Notes: generated by a model from the sequence alone, not told the origin. Counted from the stretch's first letter, positions 8,071 through 18,489 are shown. The stretch is DNA of 35,025 bases from Cyclobacteriaceae bacterium (GCA_013140555.1 JABFSO010000051.1:1-35025), one strand, 5' to 3'. A program made the numbers and translations.

Positions 8071-9837
8071 CTAAAACGAATACACATACCCAAGCGTGGC
8101 AGTAAATTCCGTGAAGGATTTTGCTGCGCCTTCTTGTACGCTGTTTCGATTTACTACTACTGTGCTTAAGTTAATATTATGTTTCTTTTTAATCGACACG
8201 TTGCCGGACAATCGGCCATTTAAAATACTTCCGGTATGCAAACCATTGGCATACGACTCGTTGTGCGAGATCGAAGCGGTGGTTCGTAACTTTTTTTCAA
8301 AGAACTGTTTTGTAACTGCTACCGTTGGACCGAAGGTGCGTGACTGCGATGCAACGCCATCGCTCATACTTAAATTGAATGAAGTTGAAAGAGTTAAGCT
8401 CTGTGGCGTGAGCGACAGGCTATAGGATGAATTGAAATTATAAAACCGCAATCCGGAATTTTGTTCTACTTGTCCCTGCTTATCAGAAGCATCTTGCGCG
8501 GTCAGGTTAAGGCTGATAGTTTGTCGCCTGTTTTTATTGTTGCCCAACTGATACATGGAATTAATGTTGGCGTTCTGGCTGATTTGTGTGAAGTTGAGTG
8601 TATCTAAAAAATCAAACTGTGTGAGTCGGTTGATGTTCACAAACTGCGAACGGACATTGGTGAACGATTGAAAGCTCGAATAGGAAACTGACAAATTAAA
8701 TTTCTGTGACGGTGCAAAGGCTACATTCAAAGCTGTCACCACCCGCCTCATGGTAGTGGCTTTGCTCTCATCGAGGTTATCGCGCTGCGTGCCTACGTTG
8801 GCCGACAAATTTACTTTGCCCTGTAGTACTGACGTGGCCGCGTTGACTGTAATGTTTTCTAAGTCGTTGTTGAAAAAATAGGAGCCTAATGTTCTGTATT
8901 GCGGGTCGATGCGTTCGTAACCCATTCCCACTGAATAACCGTTGCCCTGGTAGGTGACATTGGCCTTCATCGCATTGTAGTAAGATGATGATGTGCGCGG
9001 AGTGAATAGGCCACCCACATTACCTAACGGATTTTCAGTGGTGGTTTGACCTGCGCGCGTATCTCTGGTGATCGCGCTGGTAGCCCACTCAAATCGTAGT
9101 AATAATTTTTGGAACAATGATTTGCCTCCGGTAAATCCCAGAACTAAATTTTCCTGCGGCAAGATGCCTTGTGTCTCGGGTACGAAACGGATTGATTGCT
9201 GTTCGTCCTGTGCGCGGAACACAATGGCTTCCACAAAATCTTTTCCATCGCCATAGCCAACCTTCATGCCATATCCATAACGATCATACGCAGCTTGTAC
9301 TCTTGATCCGGCCGTTGTGTCGGGCTGAACCGCTTTTAAAAAGCGACCATAGAGCGCACTGATTCGTAATTTACTAGTTGGATTCGCATCTACTCCTACT
9401 CCACTGAATAAGTGACCACCTACGGTGTAAGGCGAAAAATTCATACTCGTAAATCCGGCATGAAGCGTAATCCACTTGTAGGTGGGATGCATTGAAAATT
9501 GATTGAAGGGTTGCTGGAATGAAACTCCCTGATTGGAGTAACTAAAGCTCAGCGGAATACTCCAACCATACAAACTCACATTCAAATTTCCGGTAGCATA
9601 ATACGAATAGGGATCACGCCTGCTGTCGATTCCACTGGCGGCATATCCAATCTGACTCAACGAAACACCACCTGATAATTTTATTGGTTTCTCTTTACCG
9701 ATGGTCTCCAAGTTCTGCGAAAAACTATTGAGAGAAAGAAAAAGCAGACATACCAATACAATGACCTTTGGACTTAGGACTTGGGTATTAGGCCAAGTCG
9801 CTACTCCAAAATCTTTGTATCTAAACAACGTGCTCAT
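8071..9837 (-). CDS. Outer-membrane beta-barrel protein, 588 residues
   Basis: An exported protein whose hydrophobic signal core (VIVLVCLLFLSLNSFSQ) begins only at about residue 25. The mature part is a run of alternating-hydrophobicity strands with many Tyr, Phe, Gly, Ser and Asn, closing with GYVYSF, a terminal aromatic typical of outer-membrane barrels. It is longer than PorP/SprF-type barrels (about 300 residues) and I recognise no named family. The first 24 residues are odd: a second-family heptamer array encodes NTQVLSPK in front of the signal core, so the original start may have lain closer to it. It follows the adhesin gene after 75 bases and is probably in the same transcript. A role as membrane anchor or export partner for the adhesin or toxin is inference from context. 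Confidence 0.8.
   Translation of the reverse strand: MSTLFRYKDFGVATWPNTQVLSPKVIVLVCLLFLSLNSFSQNLETIGKEKPIKLSGGVSLSQIGYAASGIDSRRDPYSYYATGNLNVSLYGWSIPLSFSYSNQGVSFQQPFNQFSMHPTYKWITLHAGFTSMNFSPYTVGGHLFSGVGVDANPTSKLRISALYGRFLKAVQPDTTAGSRVQAAYDRYGYGMKVGYGDGKDFVEAIVFRAQDEQQSIRFVPETQGILPQENLVLGFTGGKSLFQKLLLRFEWATSAITRDTRAGQTTTENPLGNVGGLFTPRTSSSYYNAMKANVTYQGNGYSVGMGYERIDPQYRTLGSYFFNNDLENITVNAATSVLQGKVNLSANVGTQRDNLDESKATTMRRVVTALNVAFAPSQKFNLSVSYSSFQSFTNVRSQFVNINRLTQFDFLDTLNFTQISQNANINSMYQLGNNKNRRQTISLNLTAQDASDKQGQVEQNSGLRFYNFNSSYSLSLTPQSLTLSTSFNLSMSDGVASQSRTFGPTVAVTKQFFEKKLRTTASISHNESYANGLHTGSILNGRLSGNVSIKKKHNINLSTVVVNRNSVQEGAAKSFTEFTATLGYVYSF
9765..9792. repeat. Second-family heptamer array inside the barrel gene start
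   Basis: Three phased units, GGACTTA, GGACTTG and GGTATTA (9770-9790), with matching flanks. Read on the minus strand it is nearly the same as the array at 9884-9917, so the two form an inverted pair about 90 bases apart. It is translated near residue 20 of the barrel protein. Confidence 0.7.
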
Positions 9838-9883
9838 TATTCTAATTCAATTTACCTTCAATCTTATTTGATCAGATTCAACA

Positions 9884-9917
9884 TCCAAGTCCTAATCCCC
9901 AAGTCCCAAGTCCTAAA
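9884..9917. repeat. Second-family heptamer array at the adhesin stop codon
   Basis: Phased units TCCTAAT, CCCCAAG, TCCCAAG and TCCTAAA (9890-9917), preceded by TCCAAG. The TAG stop codon of the SprB-repeat adhesin (9913-9915) lies in the last unit. The array is inverted relative to 9765-9792. Confidence 0.75.
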
Positions 9918-12900
9918 GAATCACAATCCTCACCACTCGTTTTTGATCTTTTACATCTACTAATAAAAAATAAACACCCGGTGCTACTCCTTGCAATGTT
10001 ATTTCAAAATCGTAGGCATCCTTACCGCTATCACTAAAATCAGTGACGATCACATTACCTTCTAAACTTACCAACCGCACGCGCACGGGAGCCACCTCAT
10101 TTAATTCTAATTTTAAATTGATGAACCCTTGGGCCGTTGGGTTTGGAAATGCTTGGAGCAGTTTGATTAAGTCGGTGCTACCACCTCCCGATCCTCCACC
10201 TGTTTCTCCTGCCTTTAATATTTCTATTGACGCTGTGTATTCGCTTTGACACTCGGCTAATTTGGCCGTTATTTTCACCGGATAAACTCCTTCCTTCTTA
10301 AATAAAATAGATGAATAATCCTGCGATTGCAAAATGACAGTGGCCTCGGTTGGGAATGACCAGGTAATCTGATCCGGCAACGGCCAACTAATATCGATGA
10401 CAATAATCGTGTCATTCACATGAGCTTCGGGTGCCATCAAAAAGTCCGCTTTTAATAAATCATTGGATGTGGTGAGTTCGAATGAATCTTCGGCAATACA
10501 ACCATTGTTGTTCGTAACCCGAAGTTTGTAAACACCCGGTTGTGTCAATGTAACTTGCTTTCCTGTTTTGTTAAATCCTGCTAAGGAAGTCCACAAATAA
10601 TCTGCGGCATCGATGGGTGATGTAATCGTTAACGTACCGCCTGTACATATTTTTTTATCAGGACCTAAATCAATCGTAAACGGAGGAGGGTCAGTCATCG
10701 TAAACGATTTGGTAAAGGAACATCCATTGGCATCTTTTACCTCTAATTGAAAGTTGCCTGCTTTGATGTTTTGGATAAAAGAAGTTCCGGATTGACCGTT
10801 CCATTGAAATGAGTAAGGAGCTGTTCCGCCTGTGGCAGTGACTTGTATTGCGCCATTGCCTCCTGAGCAAACAGGAGCAAAAATTGTTTCAGCGATTAAT
10901 GAAATAGCCGAAGGAGAATTGACGGAAAAAGTTTGTTGCAATGAACAGCCATCGGCATCTGTTACTTTTACTGTATTGGTGCCGGCTACTAATTGCGTAG
11001 CGGCAACGGTTGTCTCTCCACTCGACCACAAATAAGTGTAAGGTGCCTTGCCCACTACATTAGCAACCACTGCCGATCCATCGGAAGAGATTGAACATTT
11101 TGTTGTAGTCACATTGGAGATTGAAAAACTTACATTCGTAGATGGAGCGATCGTAACTACTTTTGTGGATGTACATGAGTTTGCATCGGTGGTTATAATC
11201 TCGTAGTTACCGGCACTCGCATTTTGCAATGTGTTGGTAGAGGCTACTAATTGATTAGCTGAGTTGAACCATTGATAGGTATATGGTGCAGTGCCACCCG
11301 AACCGGAAGCTGTTGCAGATCCATTTGCTAATCCACAAGTGGTATTGGTAGTTGAACTAATCGTGCTCGATAAAACAGTTGGCTGTGTGATGACTACACT
11401 GGTCGTTCCGATACAGCCGTTGCTATCTCGTGTAGATGCCGTGAAGGTAGTAGCCGCTAAGCCGGTAAAAGTTGCCGATGTTTGCCACGTGCTTCCACCA
11501 TTGATGGAGTATTCATATGTTCCTGTTCCACCCGAAGCAGAAAGAGTAACACTTCCATTCGCGCCAGCAAAACAACTGACTTGTGTTGAGTTGACAATGG
11601 ATAAATTGAGAGCCGCAGGTGCGATCAATGTGATGGATTTTACTTGCGTACAATTCTTGGCATCTTTTGCTGTAACGGTGTAGGTTCCACCAACCAAGCC
11701 ATTGATCGATGCGCCTGTGGCTCCGGTATTCCAGGAATAGGTAAATCCTCCATTCCCTCCGGAAGAAGAAACTTGAATACTTCCATCTGCTGTTGCAGCA
11801 CAAGAAGGAGCTATCTGGTTTACGGTAGCAATGGTTATTGGAGCGGGATCGCTGAGTGTAATCGCTTGATTCAATGAACAGTTTTTAGAATCGTTGATCT
11901 GGAGATTATATGTGCCACTCGCAATTCCAGAAAGAATATTGGTTCCACTGGCGCCATTCCATTGATACGAATAGCCACCATTTCCTCCCACTGCTGTCAC
12001 TTGTATACTACCATTATTTCCGCCAACACAATCAGGAGAAGTATTAGTGATAGCACTCAAGGATATCGCTGCTGGTGATGGAATTGTAAATGTGGATGAC
12101 ACCGAACAATTGCCTGCATCTTTTATGGTGACCGAATTACTACCACCCGGTAATTGAATGGCTGACGTGCCTGTCTCTCCATTGCTCCAGGTGATTGTAA
12201 ATGGCCCTACTCCACTTGAAATATTTACTTGCGCTTTTCCATCGACTGAATTAAAACACGAAGTACTTACGAGTGAGCCCACCGTAAACACAGCTCCCCC
12301 ATTAGAGCCAACAGCTGTCGCGGAAGTTTTGGAGCACGAAAATTGATCGGTAACCGTTACCGAATAACTCCCACTAACGACATTTGATAAGGTAGAAGAA
12401 TTGCCAACAACATTGTTTGCCTGATCTCTCCACTGGTAGGTTAACGCACCCGTTCCACCGGATGCTATGGCTTGCACTGATCCGTCTGCCGCACCACAAT
12501 TCGCATTTTGAAATCCGGAAAAAGTGATTGTGATCGCAGCCGGTTGTGTAATGGATACCGCTAATGGAGTTGGGCTATTACAGTTATTCTGATCTCTTGT
12601 CAAAAATGTATAAGATCCTTGCGGCAAGGAAGTAAACGTATTACTTACCTGCCAAACGATACCGTCCTTTGAATAGTTATAAACTCCGGTACCACCCGCT
12701 GCACTGAGCGTTACAGCTCCATCGGTTCCACCATCACAGGTCACATTTGTTTTGTTTGTGAGTGCCACCGTAACCGTAGTTGGCGCTGTTAAGGTAGTAG
12801 ACGCTATGGCAGAACAAGATTTGGAGTCCATTATCGTTACCGAATACGTGCCAGCTGTTAAACCTGAAATATCTTTTACAGTTGCTCCATTCGACCATGT

Positions 12901-15900
12901 GTAGAAGTAGGGTGCTGTTCCTCCTGCTACAGTCAAATTTATAAAGCCTGTTGCAGCACCGTTACAGTTTACTCCAAAACCATTATAAGTTGAAGAGGTG
13001 GTGGATGCACTTAGCGCAACAGGTTGTGTAACTAAAAAACTGGCTGAACCTGTGCAGCCTTTTGAATCTGTAATTGCAACTGAATAGTTACCCGCTGCAA
13101 GAGAACTAATATTCTGTGAGGTTGCACCATTGCTCCAAAGGAAATTAAATGGTCCTGTTCCACCTGATACAGAAAGGTTAAGTGAGGCAGTACTTTGCCC
13201 GAAGCAATTGATGAAGACTGGTTGAGAAATGCTGCCGGCTATGGCAGTCACCGTAGTAATTGTTGCTGAACGTGTGATGGAACAATTGTTTGCATCTTTT
13301 ATGGTGATGGTATAATTGTTAGCATGCAGTCCGTTAAAAATCGAACTGAGTTGAAAATTTGTGCCATCAATGGAATACTGCAATGTGCCTGTTCCTCCGG
13401 AAGCCGAAACGGTCAATCGTCCGTCTGTGATGGCAGAACAACTTTGTGGTGAAGCTGTAACTGTAGCAGCGAGTGCGGCAGGGTTGACTAATGATTGAGA
13501 AGCCGAAACGACTGTACAATTATTTGCATCTTTTACAGTTACCACGTAATTGCCCGATGACAGTCCGCTAATTGTATTGGAGGAAAGAAAATTTGTTCCA
13601 TCAATAGAGTATTGATAGGGTGCGGTGCCACCAGTGACTGACACCACTAAACTGCCATTGGTATTTCCGTTACACAACGGATTATTTTTTACAATGCCCG
13701 AAATTGACAGTGCTGCAGATGGCTGCGTAATGCTGATAGCCGTAGTTACTTGCGTACAGTTATTTGCGTCTTTCGCTGTGATGGTGTAGTTGCCGGGAGC
13801 TAGACCCGTAAAGCTGGCGCTTGTTTGAAAATTGGTTCCGTCCTTACTGTACGTTATAGTTCCTGTTCCTCCGGATGCTGTTACAAGAATACTGCCATTC
13901 GACAAACCAAAACAAGTGACATTGGTTTTTGATTGTAGAGATACGGTTACAGCTGTAGCTGGTTCAGTAATAACAACGCTCGTGGAATTGTTGCTACAGA
14001 CATTCGCATCTGTTACCGTGACGGAATACGATCCAGACGCAAGTCCCGAAATATTTTGAGAGGTTGCGCCATTCGACCAAAGAAATGTTTTTGTACCTGT
14101 GCCTCCGTTTACCACGAGGTTAATACTTCCATTATTGCCGCCTTTACAACTGATATTGGTTGCACTCGGTGTAACGGTCAATACCGTTGGTTGAGTGATC
14201 GAAATACTTGCTGTTCCCGTACATGTTTTACTGTCTGTAATGGTGACATTGTAACTTCCTGCGGGAATGTTCGGATTGTTTTGAGTGGTAACACTATTCG
14301 ACCAAGAGTACGTATATGGCGCGGTGCCACCGGAAGGCGTTACGGATATAGAAGCTGTTGACTGGCCAAAACAATTAATAAATGAAGTTTGTGAAATAGT
14401 GCCGGTAATGGACGGCTGTAACGCAACCGCAGCGTTGTTGATGGTAAACTCACAACCATTCCCATCTTTTACTTTTAATACATACGTTGCTCCTGTCGCT
14501 AACGAAGAGAAAGTAATGCTTGCGCCAAACGCACCATTATTGATTGAGTAAGTATACGAGCCATTTCCTCCTGTTACACCGGTAATAGTGAGTGATCCAT
14601 CGTTGACTGCTGCACAACTTGCCGGCACAGAAGTATAGCTTGCTGCTATCGGAGTATTTACTACAAAATTAGATGTGTTAATAGAACATCCATTGGCATC
14701 TGTCACTTTTGCGTAATAGGTTCCGGCAGCTACACTGATTGCACTCGCCACTGCCGTTGATGCCGAAACAGCAACATTGGAAAGATTATAAATCTGCCAC
14801 GTGTATCCAGGAGTGCCACCGGATACTCCGGTGATGGAGATGGAGCCGGTAGTTGATGTGGCTCCCACGCATTGGGGGTGAATGATCGTAAAGGCACCTG
14901 GATTTATTAATACCGGCTGAAACACTTCAACCGCCAGTGTTCCGCTTTCACATCCATTTTGATCTTTTACTCTAAGTTGGTAAATGCCTGCTGTTAAGTT
15001 GGTAAAAGTATTTCCTGCTTGATAGGAGGCACCATTATTTTTACTGTATTGATAATTGCTTATTACTCCACCACCAACACCTCCACTTGGTGTAATTGTT
15101 AAAGCCCCTGAATTTCCTCCGTTGCATAGCACATCTGTCTTTGATGATGATCCAATTGTTACAACTGTTGGGGGAGAAATCGTAACTGATGGCGTTGACG
15201 TTAAAAGGCATCCATTTCCATCCTGTATTCCAAATATATAAGTACCTACACCAAGGCCAGCAAATACATTGCTAGCCTGATAAGCACCGGAATTTAATCT
15301 ATACTGTAAAGTACCCGTACCACCTCCTCCGGTAATTGTTATAATTCCATCTGTAGCAGTAGGGCAAGTTATTTGAGAACCACTATAATTGGAGGTTACT
15401 GAACCTGTAGCGGTAATTGTGGGTGGATTAGCAAAAGTGATAGCACTGGAAAAGCTCGCTGTTGAACAAGGAACAATATTGCTTTCGACCAAAACATAAT
15501 AGGTTCCTGGCGCTATCCCTGAGATACTATTCCCCGGACTGCTTTTATAAAAATAAATAGGATTTGCATCAGGCTGAGTGTAGAGCGAAGTTGAAACAAT
15601 ATTTTCGCCAAGTAATAAATTTCTATCAAATGAAGTAGAGGCTACGGGAATTGTTAACGATCCATTTGCTGAACCAACACATGTTATTTCATTCTTAACT
15701 ACCTGAGCAATATTCGTTTTAAGTGGATTTGGCGCAAACTTATATGGACCTATCGATGAAGAGTTAATGGCTGTGCAATTGCCAACAGAATATTGAAAGT
15801 ACACGTTTTGGTTAGATCCTAGTCCTAAAGCAGCTAATTCATTATAGCTAACAGAGATAGAATTTGTTGTTGATACCCTAAACGATTGGAATCCACTGGA

Positions 15901-16395
15901 GGAACTGCGACTATACTGCCAGTTGTATGAACCAAATCCACTTGTCGCGGTTAATAAGATGGATGAAGAACTAGCGCAATAGGTGACATTGACAGGTGGA
16001 CCCACAGGGGCACCTAGAATGGGCTCTATTGTAAATCCGATATTGCCTGAATAACATCCATTGTAGAAATAACTAAAGCTATCACAATCATTAAGACTTA
16101 GGCTTATGATCGGGTTATCACTACAAACTACAACAACATTATTACATTGTCCATCAGAAGTTTCTGAAGTTGAATTAATAACGAGTTCAGTTGGCTTATT
16201 ATTCCAAAAAGATGTACCAGCACCGCCATTCTCTGTGCTGTTTCTAATATAAGATGTAAAAGAAGATCCGTTGCATCCAGAAGCGCCATCGCTTTCAGAT
16301 CCTGAATAATTAGTAACCTTATACTTTTGAGCTAACAAAACTATAGGAGTACAAAAGGTTATAATTACAAAGGCTAGGATGTATTTCTTAGACAT
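9913..16395 (-). CDS. Giant SprB-repeat surface adhesin with T9SS sorting domain
   Basis: A 2160-residue secreted protein. The signal peptide MSKKYILAFVIITF is followed by a unique Cys- and Ser-rich N-terminal region (about 24-235), then about 21 SprB-type repeats of 75-80 residues (about 237-1890). Each repeat has a Cys near its start, a GGTGxYxYS core, and an end like GxYxVTVxDxNxC. Two PKD-like beta domains (about 1895-2050), a GGGSGGGS linker and a T9SS type A sorting tail (about 2075-2160; FPNPTAQG, then GVAPGVYFL) follow. SprB of Flavobacterium johnsoniae is a mobile gliding adhesin exported by T9SS; repeat family and tail suggest a similar cell-surface filament here. I chose the ATG at 16395; a TTG four codons upstream is possible, but the ATG lies directly before the signal peptide. 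The gap to the Fn3 gene is 33 bases. The stop codon lies in a heptamer array. Confidence 0.9.
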   Translation of the reverse strand: MSKKYILAFVIITFCTPIVLLAQKYKVTNYSGSESDGASGCNGSSFTSYIRNSTENGGAGTSFWNNKPTELVINSTSETSDGQCNNVVVVCSDNPIISLSLNDCDSFSYFYNGCYSGNIGFTIEPILGAPVGPPVNVTYCASSSSILLTATSGFGSYNWQYSRSSSSGFQSFRVSTTNSISVSYNELAALGLGSNQNVYFQYSVGNCTAINSSSIGPYKFAPNPLKTNIAQVVKNEITCVGSANGSLTIPVASTSFDRNLLLGENIVSTSLYTQPDANPIYFYKSSPGNSISGIAPGTYYVLVESNIVPCSTASFSSAITFANPPTITATGSVTSNYSGSQITCPTATDGIITITGGGGTGTLQYRLNSGAYQASNVFAGLGVGTYIFGIQDGNGCLLTSTPSVTISPPTVVTIGSSSKTDVLCNGGNSGALTITPSGGVGGGVISNYQYSKNNGASYQAGNTFTNLTAGIYQLRVKDQNGCESGTLAVEVFQPVLINPGAFTIIHPQCVGATSTTGSISITGVSGGTPGYTWQIYNLSNVAVSASTAVASAISVAAGTYYAKVTDANGCSINTSNFVVNTPIAASYTSVPASCAAVNDGSLTITGVTGGNGSYTYSINNGAFGASITFSSLATGATYVLKVKDGNGCEFTINNAAVALQPSITGTISQTSFINCFGQSTASISVTPSGGTAPYTYSWSNSVTTQNNPNIPAGSYNVTITDSKTCTGTASISITQPTVLTVTPSATNISCKGGNNGSINLVVNGGTGTKTFLWSNGATSQNISGLASGSYSVTVTDANVCSNNSTSVVITEPATAVTVSLQSKTNVTCFGLSNGSILVTASGGTGTITYSKDGTNFQTSASFTGLAPGNYTITAKDANNCTQVTTAISITQPSAALSISGIVKNNPLCNGNTNGSLVVSVTGGTAPYQYSIDGTNFLSSNTISGLSSGNYVVTVKDANNCTVVSASQSLVNPAALAATVTASPQSCSAITDGRLTVSASGGTGTLQYSIDGTNFQLSSIFNGLHANNYTITIKDANNCSITRSATITTVTAIAGSISQPVFINCFGQSTASLNLSVSGGTGPFNFLWSNGATSQNISSLAAGNYSVAITDSKGCTGSASFLVTQPVALSASTTSSTYNGFGVNCNGAATGFINLTVAGGTAPYFYTWSNGATVKDISGLTAGTYSVTIMDSKSCSAIASTTLTAPTTVTVALTNKTNVTCDGGTDGAVTLSAAGGTGVYNYSKDGIVWQVSNTFTSLPQGSYTFLTRDQNNCNSPTPLAVSITQPAAITITFSGFQNANCGAADGSVQAIASGGTGALTYQWRDQANNVVGNSSTLSNVVSGSYSVTVTDQFSCSKTSATAVGSNGGAVFTVGSLVSTSCFNSVDGKAQVNISSGVGPFTITWSNGETGTSAIQLPGGSNSVTIKDAGNCSVSSTFTIPSPAAISLSAITNTSPDCVGGNNGSIQVTAVGGNGGYSYQWNGASGTNILSGIASGTYNLQINDSKNCSLNQAITLSDPAPITIATVNQIAPSCAATADGSIQVSSSGGNGGFTYSWNTGATGASINGLVGGTYTVTAKDAKNCTQVKSITLIAPAALNLSIVNSTQVSCFAGANGSVTLSASGGTGTYEYSINGGSTWQTSATFTGLAATTFTASTRDSNGCIGTTSVVITQPTVLSSTISSTTNTTCGLANGSATASGSGGTAPYTYQWFNSANQLVASTNTLQNASAGNYEIITTDANSCTSTKVVTIAPSTNVSFSISNVTTTKCSISSDGSAVVANVVGKAPYTYLWSSGETTVAATQLVAGTNTVKVTDADGCSLQQTFSVNSPSAISLIAETIFAPVCSGGNGAIQVTATGGTAPYSFQWNGQSGTSFIQNIKAGNFQLEVKDANGCSFTKSFTMTDPPPFTIDLGPDKKICTGGTLTITSPIDAADYLWTSLAGFNKTGKQVTLTQPGVYKLRVTNNNGCIAEDSFELTTSNDLLKADFLMAPEAHVNDTIIVIDISWPLPDQITWSFPTEATVILQSQDYSSILFKKEGVYPVKITAKLAECQSEYTASIEILKAGETGGGSGGGSTDLIKLLQAFPNPTAQGFINLKLELNEVAPVRVRLVSLEGNVIVTDFSDSGKDAYDFEITLQGVAPGVYFLLVDVKDQKRVVRIVIL
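10690..15681 (-). repeat. SprB repeat region (~21 modules) with a five-module higher-order duplication
   Basis: Translated repeats of about 78 residues. A five-module order can be followed by eye. The series CDGGTDG, CGAADGS, CFNSVDG, CVGGNNGS and CAATADGS is followed by CFAGANGS, CGLANGS, CSISSDG and CSGGNG, with matching internal signatures such as YQWRDQANN/YQWFNSANQ and YQWNGASGT/FQWNGQSGT. The first cysteine codons of the two series are 1164 bases (388 residues) apart. A separate related pair carries FINCFGQSTAS. Confidence 0.8.
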
Positions 16396-16428
16396 TACCC
16401 TTTTCAATTAACTTCATTATCTTTTTCA

Positions 16429-18489
16429 TCAAAAATCCACTACTTGCTCATTTGAAAATTGATTCTCAGATCCATTATCAAATACAGCCTTTATTCTGTA
16501 TTTATAAAGATTTCTGATCATTAAATTCAAATCCTTAAAAAGAAATTTACCACCTGCAACTGTTTTATAAAGCATCAGGGGTTCATTATTTACAGATCGG
16601 TAAATCAAAAACTTAGTAACATTTGATTCATTGTAGCTCCATCTCAAGGTTATACTCTTTTCGCTTCTGTCAATTTCAATCTTAATATTAGAAATAGTAG
16701 GTTTGATGAGATTGTTAATTAACCGACCTGCTGCTGGCTGAGATAGTGATGACATTAATTTCGATTTATCAGTAGCCACAATGGTGTACTGATATTCTTT
16801 TCCCAATGCCACACTTCTATCAGTAAAGACAAGAGAATCTTGAGCGCGAAAGGTTTTTAACGTATCCCATGATCCTGAAGACGGTACGCGTCTTAGTAAA
16901 CTATAGGAAACCACATCATCACTCGCGCTGGGCCCCCAACTAATTCTTACCCCTTTCGAAGTTGAACGGATCGATTCTATTACTGGAGAAAGCGGTGGTA
17001 TGATATCGGGCAATTCAACAACAACTGGTTCAGAAAAATCAGATGGATTAAATCTTCGGTCTACTGCTACTAGTTTGTAATAAACTTTAGAATTCAGTCG
17101 GTTTATATTAATCGAATCTACATAAAACGAATTTAAAAAAGGATCTCTATTAATTTGTGAGTATTCGGATTTAGAAAAGTTTGAACGATAAACTCTGTAT
17201 CCTAGTAAGTCGCTTTCTGTATTCGATATCCAGGAAAGTTTAGCTCTTCCACTTGTATCAATCACAACTTTTAATCCCTTTGGAGGCATAGGCGGCACGC
17301 TGTCCGCAAGTTGTGCTAAATATGGAAATGAAAAATTCTCTTGTCCATTTTCTCCCAACACCTTGATTCGGTAATAACTTGTACTTAATGGCCTGTCATC
17401 TGTATACGTAAAAGTCAATGAACTTAAGTTACTGTTATTTACGGTTTCAAATTTGCCATTAACGGTTCTTGATCTTTCAACACTAAATCCAGTAATACTA
17501 TTTCGATCACCGGATAATTCCCAATTGATAACCATCGTTTCATTCTTTTCTCTGGCACTTTTAATTGCTGCTGTTGCGTTTAGTAATTTGAAGCCTTTTC
17601 CTGAAACTTGTTCAGACTCCGGACCTAAATCTCCAAATGCGTCCAGCCCTCTGATACGATACAAATACTCAACTCCATTTTGAGGTAATGAGTCCATCGC
17701 CTGAAAGTGCGTCTCTTCTTTGGCAAGTGTATTAATCAAAGGAAGTTTATTAATCCGTTTGAATTCGCCTTTCGCTTCTGCACGCTCTACAATAAAACTA
17801 GTATACTCTCTTTCCACCGCAAAACGCGGCCACCGTAATTGAACGTGTCTATCACCAAACTTAGCTTGTAAACTAATAGGCGCTGTTTGTCTTACACTAT
17901 CCTTCAACCCGATATAAAACAAAGCTGTATCTGATTTAGCCTTCTCATCACCTATTAGAACGCTTACGCGATACAGATAGCGCTCATCTATCTTAACAGA
18001 ACTATCCTGAAAGCCAAGTGCCGAAAGCTTTGCTGTATTGAAAGATTGATCTGCGGCAAATAAAGCAAATGAAAACCGCTGCTCCTGCTCGCGAGATTGG
18101 TTCATAACCTGAGCAAGATCGCTCGTGTTTGAAACTTTCACTTGAAATGTCTTTCCATAAATAGCTTGAGCTGCTATTGCCGAATATCTGTTAACCGAGG
18201 CGTCTTCTTGCCATTGCTCCACAGGCTTTGGTCGAATGGTTTGAAGGATTACTTTCTCAGGTTTACTCAACAAAGTATTTCCTCTTACGATCGTATATCT
18301 CTCTATTTGATAACCATTGGTATTTCCCATAATCCATGTTGTCGGATCATTAGGAGCCCACCTTAACCAAATTGAATTTGACTTTACTTTTGCTAAAAGC
18401 TTTATAGACCTTTGTTGTTGCGAAATACCTTGCAAACTAACAAAGACAATTAACAATATGGTAAAGACTGTTTTCTTCATCTTACTCAT
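16429..18489 (-). CDS. Secreted multi-fibronectin-III protein
   Basis: A 686-residue exported protein with signal peptide KKTVFTILLIVFVSLQGISQ and at least four fibronectin-III-like beta domains in tandem. Their marks include IWLRWAPN near residue 40, HVQLRWPR near 220, RAKLSWISN near 415, VRISWGPS near 510 and ITLRWSYN near 615, each followed by a YxYRI or YxYTI strand. There is no T9SS tail. Its ATG overlaps the stop of the upstream gene in the sequence TAATG, a strong sign of translational coupling, and the adhesin follows after 33 bases. A structural or scaffold role in the cell envelope is inferred from domain type and context. Confidence 0.85.
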   Translation of the reverse strand: MSKMKKTVFTILLIVFVSLQGISQQQRSIKLLAKVKSNSIWLRWAPNDPTTWIMGNTNGYQIERYTIVRGNTLLSKPEKVILQTIRPKPVEQWQEDASVNRYSAIAAQAIYGKTFQVKVSNTSDLAQVMNQSREQEQRFSFALFAADQSFNTAKLSALGFQDSSVKIDERYLYRVSVLIGDEKAKSDTALFYIGLKDSVRQTAPISLQAKFGDRHVQLRWPRFAVEREYTSFIVERAEAKGEFKRINKLPLINTLAKEETHFQAMDSLPQNGVEYLYRIRGLDAFGDLGPESEQVSGKGFKLLNATAAIKSAREKNETMVINWELSGDRNSITGFSVERSRTVNGKFETVNNSNLSSLTFTYTDDRPLSTSYYRIKVLGENGQENFSFPYLAQLADSVPPMPPKGLKVVIDTSGRAKLSWISNTESDLLGYRVYRSNFSKSEYSQINRDPFLNSFYVDSININRLNSKVYYKLVAVDRRFNPSDFSEPVVVELPDIIPPLSPVIESIRSTSKGVRISWGPSASDDVVSYSLLRRVPSSGSWDTLKTFRAQDSLVFTDRSVALGKEYQYTIVATDKSKLMSSLSQPAAGRLINNLIKPTISNIKIEIDRSEKSITLRWSYNESNVTKFLIYRSVNNEPLMLYKTVAGGKFLFKDLNLMIRNLYKYRIKAVFDNGSENQFSNEQVVDF

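Noticed and set aside
10832-15241. Many open frames on the plus strand opposite the adhesin gene
   Set aside because: They mirror the low-stop composition of the SprB-repeat gene, overlap one another, and have no signal peptides or recognisable domains.
16396-16407. Longer adhesin start at a TTG (16407)
   Set aside because: The ATG at 16395 directly precedes a standard signal peptide; the extension adds only a few residues with a rare start codon.
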